Assembly (NCBI RefSeq): GCF_038049925.1
Contig: NZ_CP145809.1
Span: 4,119,774 to 4,183,773 of the forward strand
Origin: Georgenia sp. M64
Lineage (GTDB): Bacteria; Actinomycetota; Actinomycetes; Actinomycetales; Actinomycetaceae
Direction: 5' to 3'
DNA length: 64,000 nt
Shown: positions 8,498-20,818 of the stretch, in pieces
Numbering within the stretch: position 1 is the first letter of the stretch
Layout of the letters: every line of letters starts with the position of its first letter
Notes under the pieces: generated by a model
Told to the model about the DNA's origin: nothing
The model's database searches: none
Seen by the model: only the letters and a program-made list of their open reading frames with translations
Position numbers and translations under genes: made by a program

Positions 8498-9211
8498 ATG
8501 TGCGGTCGCTACGCCAACGCCCGTCGGGACGCCGACCTCGTGGGTGCCTTCGGGATCGAGGACGTCGTCGGGGACGAGCCGGCGCCGTCGTGGAACGTCG
8601 CACCGACCGACGACGTCCGGGTGGTGCTCGAGCGGGCACCGCGCGAGGAGCCCGAGGAACGTCCCGCTCGTCAGCTGCGCACCGTCCGCTGGGGGCTGGT
8701 CCCCTCGTGGGCGAAGGACGCCTCGATCGGCTCCCGGCTCATCAACGCCCGCTCGGAGTCGGTGACCGAGAAGCCGGCCTTCAAGGCCGCGGCCGCCCGA
8801 CGCCGCTGCCTGGTCCCCGCGGACGGGTACTACGAGTGGGAGAAGCTGCCCTCGGGCGGCAAGCAGCCGTACTTCCTCCACGGCGACGGCGTGCTCGGCT
8901 TCGCCGGTCTGTACGAGCTGTGGCCGGACCCCTCGATGGACGCGGACGACCCCGCGCGGTGGTGGTGGACGTTCACGATCCTCACCACGCGCGCCGGTGA
9001 CGCGCTGGGACACATCCACGACCGCACCCCGGTCGTGGTGCCACCGGCGATGGCCGGCGACTGGCTCGACCCGCGGCTGACGAAGGTCTCGGAGGTGCGC
9101 GCGATGATCGAGGCGATGCCCGAGCCGGTGCTCGAGCCGCGGCCGGTGGGTCGGGCGGTGGGCAACGTCGCCAACAACGGGCCGCAGCTCGTCGAGCGTG
9201 TCGAGCTCTGA
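8498..9211 (+). CDS. SRAP (HMCES/YedK) family abasic-site-crosslinking protein
   Basis: 237 residues starting MCGRYAN. The initiator Met is removed in this family to expose Cys2, which forms a covalent thiazolidine link with abasic sites in single-stranded DNA. Further marks are [25 protein letters not shown], the GYYEW catalytic glutamate and the HDRTPVVV histidine motif. The start is fixed by the need for Cys at position 2. It is transcribed divergently from the sulfurtransferase gene. Confidence 0.95.
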   Translation: MCGRYANARRDADLVGAFGIEDVVGDEPAPSWNVAPTDDVRVVLERAPREEPEERPARQLRTVRWGLVPSWAKDASIGSRLINARSESVTEKPAFKAAAARRRCLVPADGYYEWEKLPSGGKQPYFLHGDGVLGFAGLYELWPDPSMDADDPARWWWTFTILTTRAGDALGHIHDRTPVVVPPAMAGDWLDPRLTKVSEVRAMIEAMPEPVLEPRPVGRAVGNVANNGPQLVERVEL

Positions 9212-9228
9212 CGTCTCACCGCTGAAGG

Positions 9229-10081
9229 TCAGGGGCGGGCAGGCGCCGCCGTGACGGGCTGTCCGGCCGGCTCGCCATCCGGCGACGTGTGGGCCGGACC
9301 CCTCGGGTGCGCGAGGGACATCGCCATCGCGACGAGGGTCAGCGCCCCGAGGAAGTTGCCGGCGAGGACCGGCAGCTGGTTCCACAGCCACCAGTCGCCG
9401 ACCCCGACCGGGGCGCCCAGAAGCATCCCGGCGGGGATGACGAAGAGGTTGACGACCCCGTGCTCGAAACCGAGGGCGAAGAACGTCATCACCGGCAGCC
9501 ACATCGCCGCGATCTTCCCGCCGGTGCTGGTCGAGTCAGACCCATGACGACGCCGGTCCCCACCAGCCAGTTGCAGAGCACCGCCTTGACGGCCACGAGC
9601 ACGAGACCGGCGCCACCGAGCGCCTGGTGGTCGAGGGTCTTGTGGACGGCGAGATCGACGAGGGCGCGGGCGACCGGGGCGTCCGCCGTCGTCCACATCT
9701 CGGTGACGACGGCCGCGAAGAGCAGCGCGTAGAGACCCCCGCCGAGGGTGTGCCCGACGACCACCCACCAGAAGGCACGGAGCATCTCCCGCGTCCGGAC
9801 CCGGCCCTCGCGCACGGCCAGCGGGACGACGGCGAAGGACCCGGTGACCATCTCGAGGCCGAGGAGCAGGACGATGACGAAGCCGACCGGGAAGAGCAGC
9901 GCCCCGAGGACGGGCGCGCCGGTCTGCACCGCCGCGGTCAGCGCCAGGGTCGTCGCCGCGCCGAGGAACATCGCCCCCACAGGGCGCCGCGCAGCACGAG
10001 GGTGCGCCGGTCGAGGTGAGCCTTCTTGGCCCCGAGGGCGACCATGGCGTCGACGACGGCGGCGGGCTCGACGTAGGACAC
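9229..10081 (-). pseudogene. Formate/nitrite transporter (FNT) family gene with two frameshifts
   Basis: Three frames together spell one FNT protein. The GTG at 10081, after a GGGAGGA ribosome site, gives SYVEPAAVVDAMVALGAKKA...RGALWG. A -1 shift in the C-run 9974-9978 leads to AMFLGAATTLAL...LLLGLEMVTGSFAVVPLAV...NWLVGTGVVMG. A second -1 shift at the CCC 9541-9543 leads to KIAAMWLPVMTFFALGFEHGVVNLFVIP...GNFLGALTLVAM. Adding one base at each place restores a continuous protein of ~284 residues with no other defect. FNT channels carry formate, nitrite or HS-. The damage is either real inactivation or two homopolymer sequence errors. Confidence 0.85.
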
Positions 10082-10255
10082 GGGTCCTCCCGGGGAGGCG
10101 GCTGGGATCCCTCCCGACGCTAGGGACCCGCCGCCCGTCCGCTGCGGGACCAACGCCCGCCCCTCCCTGTGGCGTGCGCCACGGGGGGCCCGGCTCGGAC
10201 GAGCGGGGCCGGCGGCCCGGTCGGACCGTGGCCCACCGGCCCTCCCGGCGTGCCG

Positions 10256-10714
10256 CTACTGCGCGGCGGCCTCGAGCTCGTCGGTGAGGTCGGCGATCCG
10301 GTCCCCGAGGGACTCCAGCACGGCCCGGACCTCCGGCTCGGCGTCCTCGGCGGCGGCGGAGACCTGGTCGCCCGCCTCGGCGAGGGAGTCCTCCGCGGCC
10401 TGGACGGCCTCGGCGTCGTCGGCGTTCTCGAGGGCCGCCTGGGCGTCCTCGATCGCCGAGCCGGCGGAGGTGACGGCCTCCTCGACCTCGGCGCGGGCGT
10501 CGGGGGCGAGGTCCTCCAGGGCCGCCTGGGCGTCGTCGAGCGCCGCGCCCGCCTCGTCGGCGGCCTGGCGGGCGGCGTCACCGAGGTCACCGGCGGCGGC
10601 GGAGACGGTGTCCCCGACCTCCTCGAGCTCGGGGGTCTCCTCCTCGGAGCACCCGGTCAGGGCGAGGGCGGCGGCCAGGGCGAGGACTGCGGTGGCGGAA
10701 CGGCGGCGGGACAC
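10256..10714 (-). CDS. Small Ala/Glu-rich lipoprotein with predicted coiled coil
   Basis: 152 residues from a GTG that follows a GGAG site. The N-terminus RRRSATAVLALAAALALTGC is a lipoprotein signal with a lipobox ending in Cys22. The mature part is almost wholly Ala/Glu/Asp helix with heptad-like repeats (AALDDAQAALEDLAPDARAEV) and no other Cys. I do not recognise a named family. It probably sits as a helical rod on the outer face of the membrane. It is divergent from the S9 peptidase. Confidence 0.75.
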   Translation of the reverse strand: MSRRRSATAVLALAAALALTGCSEEETPELEEVGDTVSAAAGDLGDAARQAADEAGAALDDAQAALEDLAPDARAEVEEAVTSAGSAIEDAQAALENADDAEAVQAAEDSLAEAGDQVSAAAEDAEPEVRAVLESLGDRIADLTDELEAAAQ

Positions 10715-10792
10715 GGGATCTCCTTCGGTCGGTGCGGTTCCGTCCCATTGTGCGGTCGCGCCCAGGGGGCCGCGAGTGGTGGGATACCCGGC

Positions 10793-14441
<3,649 letters not shown>

Positions 14442-14445
14442 GTCC

Positions 14446-15462
14446 TCAGATCTCCTCGTCGTGCCAGCCGTGCGAGCGGCGCAGGCTCCTGGCTCGGTCC
14501 TCGTCGGCGAGGCGCCTGGCCTCGCTGCGCTCGCTCGCCCGGGTGTCGCGCACCTCGACCACGACGCTCCGCTCGGCCCGGAGCCCCGAGACGAGCTGGC
14601 GCGCCCGCTGGACCTCGGCGTCGACCTCGGCGCCGAGCAGCAGCGCCATGTTGATGATCCACAGCCACAGGAAGAACGCGACGACGCCCGCGAGCGCCGA
14701 GCCGTACGTCAGGTCCAGACGCCCGAAGGTCGAGAGGTAGAGCCGGAACAGCAGCGAGGCCACCCCGGCCAGGGCCAGGGCGAGGACCGACCCGTGCGAG
14801 ACGAGCCGGAACCGGGGGTGGCGCACGTTCGGGGTGGCGAAGTAGAGCACCGCGACCACGCCCGCGGTCGCCAGGAGCAGCACGGGCCACCGGGCCACCT
14901 GCCACAGCGTGACGGTGGCCCCGCGCAGCCCGAGGACCCGGCCCACCGCTTCGGCGACCGGGCCGGAGACGACGAGCATGAGCGTCACCAGGCCGGAGAA
15001 CGCCACCAGCACCACGGTGGTGAGCAGGTGCCACGCCTGCAGCCGCCACAGCGGCCGGCCCTCGGTGACCCCGTAGACGACGTTCATCGCCCGGCCGAAC
15101 GCGCCGACGTAGCCCGCCGCCATCCACAGACCGGTGGCGAGGCCCAGGACGAAGGTGAACCCGGCGGAGGGCTGCCGCAGCACCGCGAGGACCGGGGCGC
15201 TGAGGGCCTCGACCCCCTCGGCGTCGGGCGCCACCTGGACGAGGATCTCCAGCACGGCAGCGGTGCTCTCCTCGCCCTGGCCCACCAGCGCGAGGACCGA
15301 GACGAGGGCGACGGCGATCGGCGGGACGGAGAGCACCGCGAAGAACGTCATCGCGGCGGAGCGGTCCCAGCCGTCGTCGGCGAAGAACTCGCGCAGCGCC
15401 TTGCCCACCATGAACCGCTTCGACGGTCGGCGGCCGGGCGTCCTGGCGACCTGCTGCGTCAT
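14446..15462 (-). CDS. YihY/BrkB family inner-membrane protein
   Basis: 338 residues with about six membrane helices. Family marks are the N-terminal REFFADDGWDRSAAMTFFAVLSVPPIAVAL, the middle GYVGAFGRAMNVVYGV (the conserved AxNxxY region), and the late YGSALAGVVAFFLWLWIINMALLLGAEVDAE block. The family was once called ribonuclease BN, which is not supported; function is unknown. The C-terminal ~60 residues are charged and cytoplasmic. It converges on guaB1 with only 4 bases between stops. Confidence 0.9.
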   Translation of the reverse strand: MTQQVARTPGRRPSKRFMVGKALREFFADDGWDRSAAMTFFAVLSVPPIAVALVSVLALVGQGEESTAAVLEILVQVAPDAEGVEALSAPVLAVLRQPSAGFTFVLGLATGLWMAAGYVGAFGRAMNVVYGVTEGRPLWRLQAWHLLTTVVLVAFSGLVTLMLVVSGPVAEAVGRVLGLRGATVTLWQVARWPVLLLATAGVVAVLYFATPNVRHPRFRLVSHGSVLALALAGVASLLFRLYLSTFGRLDLTYGSALAGVVAFFLWLWIINMALLLGAEVDAEVQRARQLVSGLRAERSVVVEVRDTRASERSEARRLADEDRARSLRRSHGWHDEEI

Positions 15463-15578
15463 CGGCGTCCTCCCTGGGCCCAGGCAAGCACTGTCCCGCC
15501 CCGCGCGCACGGCAGGCGGCCCGGCGCCCGTGGCGCCGGGCTGCCCGCCCGCCCGGCCCGGTGGCACACTTCGACAGC

Positions 15579-16625
15579 ATGGGGCCAGGGAACGGGCGGT
15601 CGCGGGGCACCGGCGCGGCGACGGGCGTGTGGCTCGCGCTGGTCTCGGCCGCGGCGTTCGGCACGTCCGGGTCGCTGGCGAAGTCGCTGCTGGAGGCCGG
15701 CTGGTCACCGGCCGCCGCCGTCACGGCGCGGATCGGCGTCGCCGCCCTCGTCCTCACCCCGGCGGCCCTGGTCTCCCTCCGCGGCCGGTGGCACCTCCTG
15801 CGCGGCAACGCCCGGCTCGTGACCACCTACGGGCTCGTGGCCGTGGCGGGGTGCCAGCTTATGTACTTCAACGCCGTCGCCACCCTGTCGGTGGGGGTGG
15901 CGCTGCTCCTGGAGTACCTCGGCCCCGTCCTCGTCGTCGTGTGGCTCTGGCTGCGGCACGGTCGGCGGCCGCGGCGGTGGACGCTGGCCGGGATCGCGCT
16001 GGCGGTGGCCGGCCTGGTGCTCGTCCTGGACGTGGCTGCCGGTGTCCGGGTCGACCTCGGCGGGGCGCTGTGGGCGCTCGGGGCCGCCGTCGGGCTCGCG
16101 GCCTTCTTCGTGCTCTCGGCGGACGACTCGACGGGCCTGCCGCCCCTGGTGATGGCCACGGGAGGGCTGGTGGTCGCGACCCTCACCCTCGTGGTGGCGG
16201 GACTCGTGGGGGCGGTGCCGGTCGAGTACTCCACGGCGGACGTGGTCCTGGCACACCGGGAGGTCCCCTGGTTCGTGCCGGTCGCGCTCCTGTCGGTGGT
16301 GGCGGCTGCCCTCGCGTACGCCGCCGGCATCGGGGCGGCCCGCCGGCTCGGGTCGAAGGTCGCCTCGTTCGTCGGGCTGACCGAGGTGGTCTTCGCGGTG
16401 CTCATCGCCTGGCTGGTCCTGGGTGAGCTCCCGGTCCCGGTCCAGCTCGCCGGCGGTGTGCTCATCGTGGCGGGGGTGCTGGCGGTCCGCTACGACGAGG
16501 CGGCACCCGCCCTCGCGTCGAGCGCGAAGCGTTCCCACGAGCGGGCGGCGCCGTCCCCGGCGGGCCCGACCCCGCCCTCGGGAGCGGCGGGCGGGCACGA
16601 CCCGGTCCCGACCGCCCGCGGCTGA
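15579..16625 (+). CDS. EamA/DMT superfamily transporter
   Basis: 348 residues with ten hydrophobic helices in two five-helix halves, each of EamA type (LVSAAAFGTSGSLAKSLL and ALGAAVGLAAFFVLSADD). The second half ends in the usual GLTEVVFAVLIAWLVLGE signature. Likely a drug/metabolite or amino-acid exporter; substrate unknown. The ATG at 15579 was chosen over an in-frame GTG at 15561 because it abuts the first helix. The last ~45 residues are a Pro/Ala-rich tail. It ends 9 bases before the LLM oxidoreductase gene, suggesting one transcript. Confidence 0.9.
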   Translation: MGPGNGRSRGTGAATGVWLALVSAAAFGTSGSLAKSLLEAGWSPAAAVTARIGVAALVLTPAALVSLRGRWHLLRGNARLVTTYGLVAVAGCQLMYFNAVATLSVGVALLLEYLGPVLVVVWLWLRHGRRPRRWTLAGIALAVAGLVLVLDVAAGVRVDLGGALWALGAAVGLAAFFVLSADDSTGLPPLVMATGGLVVATLTLVVAGLVGAVPVEYSTADVVLAHREVPWFVPVALLSVVAAALAYAAGIGAARRLGSKVASFVGLTEVVFAVLIAWLVLGELPVPVQLAGGVLIVAGVLAVRYDEAAPALASSAKRSHERAAPSPAGPTPPSGAAGGHDPVPTARG

Positions 16626-16634
16626 GGAGGTCTC

Positions 16635-17555
16635 GTGGTCACGGTCTCGGTGCAGGGCGGTCCGCGTGACGCCGCCTCCTGGCTCTCGCTCGCCCGCCGG
16701 GCGGAGGAGGCGGGCTTCGACGCGCTCCTCGCCGCCGACCATCCCGGAGCGACGGCCTCACCCTTCGTCGTGCTCGCCGCGGCCGCCGCGGTGACCTCAC
16801 GGCTGCGCGTGGGACCGTACGTGGCCAACGCCGGCGTTCGCGACCCGATGCTCCTCGCGGCGGACGCCGCGACGCTCGACGTCGTCTCCTCCGGGCGCTC
16901 GCTCCTCGGGCTCGGGGCGGGGCACACCCCGGCGGAGTGGCTGGCGGTGGGGCGCGAGCGTCCCGGCGTGGCGGCACGCGTGCGCCGGTGCATCGCCGTC
17001 GCGGAGGCGGTGCAGACCCTGCTGGCCGGCGGGACGGTCGACGTCGACGGCCCCGACGTCCGGCTGCGTGGGGTCCTCGAGCGGCCCCGGCCGGTCGCCG
17101 ACCCGGTGCCGCTCACCGTCGGGACGGCCAACTCGACCCTCCTGCGCTGGGCCGGCGCGCACGCCGACGTCGTGGGCCTGTCGGGGCTCGGCCGCACCCG
17201 TGCCGACGGGTACAGCCACGATGTCCGGTGGACCACCGCCGTCCTGGACGACCAGGTGGCGGCCGTCGCCGACGGGGCCGCCGAGCGGACTCGTCCGCCG
17301 GAGCTCGAGGCCCTCGTGCAGGTCGTCCAGGTCACGGACGACGTCGAGGCCGGCCTCGCACCGTTGGGTGCCGAGCTCGGGCTCACGACGGAGCAGCTCC
17401 TGGCGGTGCCGTTCGTCCTCGCCGGGACCGAGGAGGAGATCGTCGCCGCCGTCGCGGCGCACCGGCACCGCTGGGGCATCACGCGATACGTCGTCCGTCA
17501 GGACGTCCTGGAGGACGTCGCTGCCCTGCTGCCGCGACTGGCCGCCCTCGGCTGA
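16635..17555 (+). CDS. LLM-class flavin-dependent oxidoreductase
   Basis: 306 residues of luciferase-like (F420/FMN) TIM-barrel type: SLARRAEEAGFDALLAADHPG at the start, then TSRLRVGPYVAN, the SSGRSLLGLGAGHTPAEW motif and the late PFVLAGTEEEIVAAVAAHRHRWGITRYVV block. The family uses FMN or F420; in actinobacteria F420 is common, but the cofactor cannot be told here. The GTG start follows GAGGAGG by a normal spacing. It is probably co-transcribed with the EamA gene. Confidence 0.9.
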   Translation: MVTVSVQGGPRDAASWLSLARRAEEAGFDALLAADHPGATASPFVVLAAAAAVTSRLRVGPYVANAGVRDPMLLAADAATLDVVSSGRSLLGLGAGHTPAEWLAVGRERPGVAARVRRCIAVAEAVQTLLAGGTVDVDGPDVRLRGVLERPRPVADPVPLTVGTANSTLLRWAGAHADVVGLSGLGRTRADGYSHDVRWTTAVLDDQVAAVADGAAERTRPPELEALVQVVQVTDDVEAGLAPLGAELGLTTEQLLAVPFVLAGTEEEIVAAVAAHRHRWGITRYVVRQDVLEDVAALLPRLAALG

Positions 17556-17578
17556 GCATGGGCGCGTCGTCGGAGGTG

Positions 17579-18238
17579 TCAGCCGAAGAAGACGTGCTGG
17601 TACTTCAGGACGATCGCCGCGGCGAGGAACGTGAACCAGGCGGCGACGAGGGCGTAGTCGAGCCCGATCCGGATCCACGAGGTGAGTCGCTCGTGGAGCC
17701 GGGGTGACAGCCGGAAGCTGTTCTCGCGGATGTTGTAGCGCAGCAGGCTCGTGAAGACCGTCGTCGTCGAGGCGGTCACGACCAGGCACCAGGGGCACAG
17801 GGCGTCGATGACGAAGTAGGACTGGACGAAGAGCCAGTACGCGAAGACCAGGCCGATGAGGTAGACGACCTGCGCCGCCACCATGAACCAGCGGGGGAAG
17901 CGGACCCGGGCCAGGCCGGCCACGGCGATGGTGATGACCACGGGTTCGGTGATGAGGCCGAGGAAGGCGTTGGGGAAGCCGAGCAGGCTGGCCTGCCAGG
18001 CCTGGGCCACCTTGCCGCAGGAGATCGCCTCGTTGATGTTGCAGCCGAGGACGACGTCGGGGTTCGCGGCCAGCCGGACCGCGTCGACCGAGAGGACGAA
18101 CGACGCGACGAGGCTGAGGAGCGACGAGGCCAGCATCGCGGCGAACGTCCAGCGGTGGTCGTAGCGCGCCGGGGCGTCCTCCTCGAGCAGGAGGTCGTCG
18201 CGGGTGGCGCGGGGTCCGGGAGCAGGGTGGCCGGTCAC
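17579..18238 (-). CDS. Vitamin K epoxide reductase (VKOR) family protein
   Basis: 219 residues, with five predicted membrane helices. The loop cysteines are Cys66 and Cys74 (GCNINEAISCGKV) and the redox-active pair is Cys148/Cys151 (ALCPWCLVV). Bacterial VKOR re-oxidises DsbA-like proteins, using quinone, to form disulfides outside the membrane. The loop pair here is spaced C-x7-C. The GTG at 18238 was preferred over more upstream codons because these would read through the 23-bp repeats. No DsbA partner is adjacent. Confidence 0.9.
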   Translation of the reverse strand: MTGHPAPGPRATRDDLLLEEDAPARYDHRWTFAAMLASSLLSLVASFVLSVDAVRLAANPDVVLGCNINEAISCGKVAQAWQASLLGFPNAFLGLITEPVVITIAVAGLARVRFPRWFMVAAQVVYLIGLVFAYWLFVQSYFVIDALCPWCLVVTASTTTVFTSLLRYNIRENSFRLSPRLHERLTSWIRIGLDYALVAAWFTFLAAAIVLKYQHVFFG

Positions 18239-18281
18239 ACCGGGATCATAAGTTGCCCGCGGGACGGGTGGTCGGGACTGC

Positions 18282-18348
18282 GACGTAGGACCGCACCCGG
18301 CGACGACGTAGGACCGCACCCGGCGACGACGTGGGACTCGCCGGCGAC
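18282..18348. repeat. 23-bp tandem repeat, about 2.9 copies
   Basis: Exact 23-base units occupy 18282-18304 and 18305-18327, followed by a 21-base variant at 18328-18348. Each unit begins GACGTAGGACCGCACCCGG. They lie in the VKOR/MFS divergent gap. Confidence 0.85.
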
Positions 18349-18387
18349 GACGCCAGGCCCCCGGCTACGGCGTGGGTCCCGCAGGTC

Positions 18388-18405
18388 TTCCATTATTATG
18401 TGGAA
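18388..18405. promoter_or_regulatory. A+T-rich inverted repeat overlapping a possible -10, candidate ArsR-type operator
   Basis: TTCCATTATTATGTGGAA has 5-base arms (TTCCA/TGGAA) around an A+T-rich centre containing TATTAT, a plausible -10 element, 43 bases before the MFS start. A+T-rich imperfect dyads on the promoter are typical for ArsR-family repressors, and the second gene of this operon encodes one. Confidence 0.5.
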
Positions 18406-18448
18406 CAGTTGAGGACTGCAGCGGTCCTCCACGACCCCGGAGGATCGC

Positions 18449-19774
18449 TTGGGCCCCCTCACCCGCGCCGGCCGGCCGCCCGTCGCCGGCACCACGCTGG
18501 GTCTGCGCGCCAACGCGGCGCAGTTCGCCCTGCTCGTCGCCGTGAACGCCCTCGTCGGCGGCATGCTCGGTCAGGAGCGCACCGTGCTGCCGCTCCTGGC
18601 CGAGGCCGAGTTCGGCCTGCAGGCCTACACCGCCACCCTCACCTACATCCTGGCCTTCGGGCTGGCCAAGGCCGCGACGAACTACCTCGCCGGCACCCTG
18701 TCCGACCGGTACGGCCGCAAGCCGGTCCTCGTGGCCGGGTGGCTGGTCGCGGTCCCGGTCCCGCTGCTCCTCATCGGTGCACCGACGTGGACGTGGATCG
18801 TCGTGGCGAACGTCCTGCTCGGGATCAGCCAGGGCCTGACCTGGTCCACCACCGTGATCATGAAGATCGATCTGGTCGGCCCGTCGAGGCGGGGCACCGC
18901 GATGGGGCTGAACGAGGCCGCCGGGTACGTGGCCGTCGCCGCCACCGCGCTGGCCACCGGCTACCTCGCCGAGACGGCCGGGCTGCGGCCCGCCCCCTTC
19001 CTCCTGGGGGTGGCCTTCGCGGCCCTGGGCCTGGGCCTGTCCACCCTGGCGGTGCGCGAGACGCGCGGCCACGCCCACCTCGAGGCGGCGGGCCACGCCC
19101 CGGCCGCCCGTCGCGGTGAGCCTGGGCACGACGAGCGCCCCGGCCGCGAGAGCCCTCGCGGCGGTGACCACCGCGATCTCACCGACGGCGAGGTCTTCGC
19201 CCGCACCTCCTTCCGTGAGCCCGCCCTGTCCGCCGCCAGCCAGGCCGGCCTCGTGAACAACCTCAACGACGGCCTGGCCTGGGGTCTCTTCCCGGTCCTC
19301 TTCGCGGGCGCCGGGCTCTCCGTGAGCCAGATCGGCGTCCTCGCGGCGCTCTACCCGGCCGTCTGGGGTCTCGGGCAGCTCGTGACGGGCGCCTGGTCCG
19401 ACCGGCGCGGCCGCAAGCCGTTCGTCGTCGGCGGCATGGTCGTCCAGGCGGTGGCCCTGGCGCTGGTCGCCCTCGGCACCAGCTTCGCCGAATGGGCGGT
19501 GGGGGCGGTTCTCCTCGGAGCGGGGACGGCCATGGTCTACCCGACCCTCCTGGCCGCGGTCGGTGACGTCGCGCACCCGGCGTGGCGGGCACGCGCCGTC
19601 GGGGTCTACCGCCTCTGGCGCGACCTGGGTTTCGCCGTCGGGGCGCTGCTCGCCGGAGTGGTGGCCGACCTCCTGGGGGTGCGCGCAGCTGTCTGGGTGG
19701 TCGCCGCGCTCACCGCGGTGTCCGGCATCATCGTCGCCATGCGGATGTACGAGACGCACGGCACCGATGGCTGA
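18449..19774 (+). CDS. MFS transporter
   Basis: 441 residues and 12 predicted helices with two MFS loop motifs, GTLSDRYGRKPVLV after helix 2 and GAWSDRRGRKPFVV in the second half. A charged His/Arg/Glu-rich linker (~residues 205-255) joins the halves. The start is TTG at 18449, supported by a GGAGG at 18439-18443; no ATG/GTG lies at a sensible place. The stop overlaps the downstream ArsR-rhodanese start by 8 bases. Paired with a thiol-sensing-type regulator, it may export an oxyanion or reactive-sulfur product; the substrate is not known. Confidence 0.88.
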   Translation: MGPLTRAGRPPVAGTTLGLRANAAQFALLVAVNALVGGMLGQERTVLPLLAEAEFGLQAYTATLTYILAFGLAKAATNYLAGTLSDRYGRKPVLVAGWLVAVPVPLLLIGAPTWTWIVVANVLLGISQGLTWSTTVIMKIDLVGPSRRGTAMGLNEAAGYVAVAATALATGYLAETAGLRPAPFLLGVAFAALGLGLSTLAVRETRGHAHLEAAGHAPAARRGEPGHDERPGRESPRGGDHRDLTDGEVFARTSFREPALSAASQAGLVNNLNDGLAWGLFPVLFAGAGLSVSQIGVLAALYPAVWGLGQLVTGAWSDRRGRKPFVVGGMVVQAVALALVALGTSFAEWAVGAVLLGAGTAMVYPTLLAAVGDVAHPAWRARAVGVYRLWRDLGFAVGALLAGVVADLLGVRAAVWVVAALTAVSGIIVAMRMYETHGTDG

Positions 19775-20426
19775 CCGCGACGCGAAGACCGCGCTGCTCG
19801 AGGAGTTCGCCGCGGTGGGCAAGGCCCTGGGCAGTCCCGCCCGCCTGGAGCTCCTCGACCTCCTCACCCAGGGACCGCGAACGGTCGAGGACCTCGCCCG
19901 GGCCGCGGGCCTGGGACTGTCCACCTGCTCGGCCCACCTCCAGCGCCTCCACGGCGCCGGCCTGGTGACCACACGGCGCGACGGCACCCGGATCTGGTAC
20001 TCCCTCGCCGGCGACGACGTCGCCGTCCTGCTCGCCGGCCTGCGCCGCGTCGCACGACGACGCCGGCCGGGGACGGAGAGCGCGCGGCGACGGTACGTGG
20101 GCGGGGACGTCGGCGTCGTCGAGGTGGCCGACCTCCTGCGCACGGACCGCGACCCGGGCGTCGTCGTCCTCGACGTCCGGCCGGCCGCCGAGTTCGCCGC
20201 CGGCCACCTTCCCGGCGCCGTGCACATCCCCCTCGAGGAGCTCGCGGAGCGGCTCGACGAGCTGCCCGCCGACCGTGAGGTCGTCGCCTACTGCCGCGGC
20301 GACTACTGCGCGCTCGCCCACGAGGCCGTCCGTGTGCTCGCCGCCCACGGCCGGAGTGCGCGACGCGTCAGCGACGGTGTCCTGGAGTGGCGGGCGGCCG
20401 GTGTCCCGCTGGTCCCCGCGCCCTGA
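19767..20426 (+). CDS. ArsR-family regulator fused to a rhodanese domain
   Basis: 219 residues. Residues ~10-95 are a winged helix of ArsR type (LGSPARLELLDLLTQGPRTVEDLARAAGLGLSTCSAHLQRLHGAGLVTTRRDGTRIWYSL). Residues ~115-215 are a rhodanese domain (VVVLDVRPAAEFAAGHLPGAVHIPL) with the active-site loop YCRGDYCALAHEA. ArsR-rhodanese fusions are known and are taken to sense or use sulfane sulfur or oxyanions. It overlaps the MFS gene by 8 bases and probably represses its own operon through the dyad at 18388-18405. Confidence 0.9.
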   Translation: MADRDAKTALLEEFAAVGKALGSPARLELLDLLTQGPRTVEDLARAAGLGLSTCSAHLQRLHGAGLVTTRRDGTRIWYSLAGDDVAVLLAGLRRVARRRRPGTESARRRYVGGDVGVVEVADLLRTDRDPGVVVLDVRPAAEFAAGHLPGAVHIPLEELAERLDELPADREVVAYCRGDYCALAHEAVRVLAAHGRSARRVSDGVLEWRAAGVPLVPAP

Positions 20427-20433
20427 CCTCCGG

Positions 20434-20694
20434 TCAGAGGCAGTCGTGGTCGCAGGCGCCGCAGCACTCGCAGAAGCCGTCGAGCACGCTCGCCGGTCCG
20501 CCGGCGAACGAGCACCACACCCGGGGGCAGTCGGCGTAGGCGTCGACCTCGGCCCCTTCACGGACGGCGCCGTCCGGCCCGGCAGGGTCGCCGAGGTCCC
20601 TGCCGGCGTGGGCACCGACCTCGGCGGACTCGGGGACCAAGAGCTCCGGCGCGAGCCCGACGTCGTCGATCTCCAGCACGGTCATGACGGCCAT
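20434..20694 (-). CDS. Cysteine-rich 86-residue protein of unknown function
   Basis: An acidic N-terminal half (VLEIDDVGLAPELLVPESAE, few aromatic residues) and a Cys-rich C-terminus. The seven cysteines are at 56, 61, 75, 77, 78, 81 and 85, ending FCECCGACDHDCL. The start is the ATG at 20694, preceded by GGGAG at a good distance. The leader/core look recalls ribosomally made modified peptides, and a stand-alone lanthionine-cyclase-like gene lies 1.7 kb away on the same strand. Only two Ser and no Thr occur in the Cys-rich part, which argues against a classic lanthipeptide; metal binding is equally possible. I know no family name. Confidence 0.65.
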   Translation of the reverse strand: MAVMTVLEIDDVGLAPELLVPESAEVGAHAGRDLGDPAGPDGAVREGAEVDAYADCPRVWCSFAGGPASVLDGFCECCGACDHDCL

Positions 20695-20818
20695 GTCCCG
20701 CTCCCTACCTCGTGGTTCCCCGACCGTCCCACGAGGCACTGACATCGGCCCCGCACGACGAGCGGTCACCCCCACGATCACACCGGGGCAACGGCGATCG
20801 GCGGAGCCACGCCGGAGG

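Noticed and set aside
18282..18348. 23-bp repeats considered as a CRISPR
   Set aside because: The units are directly adjacent without spacers and no cas gene is near.
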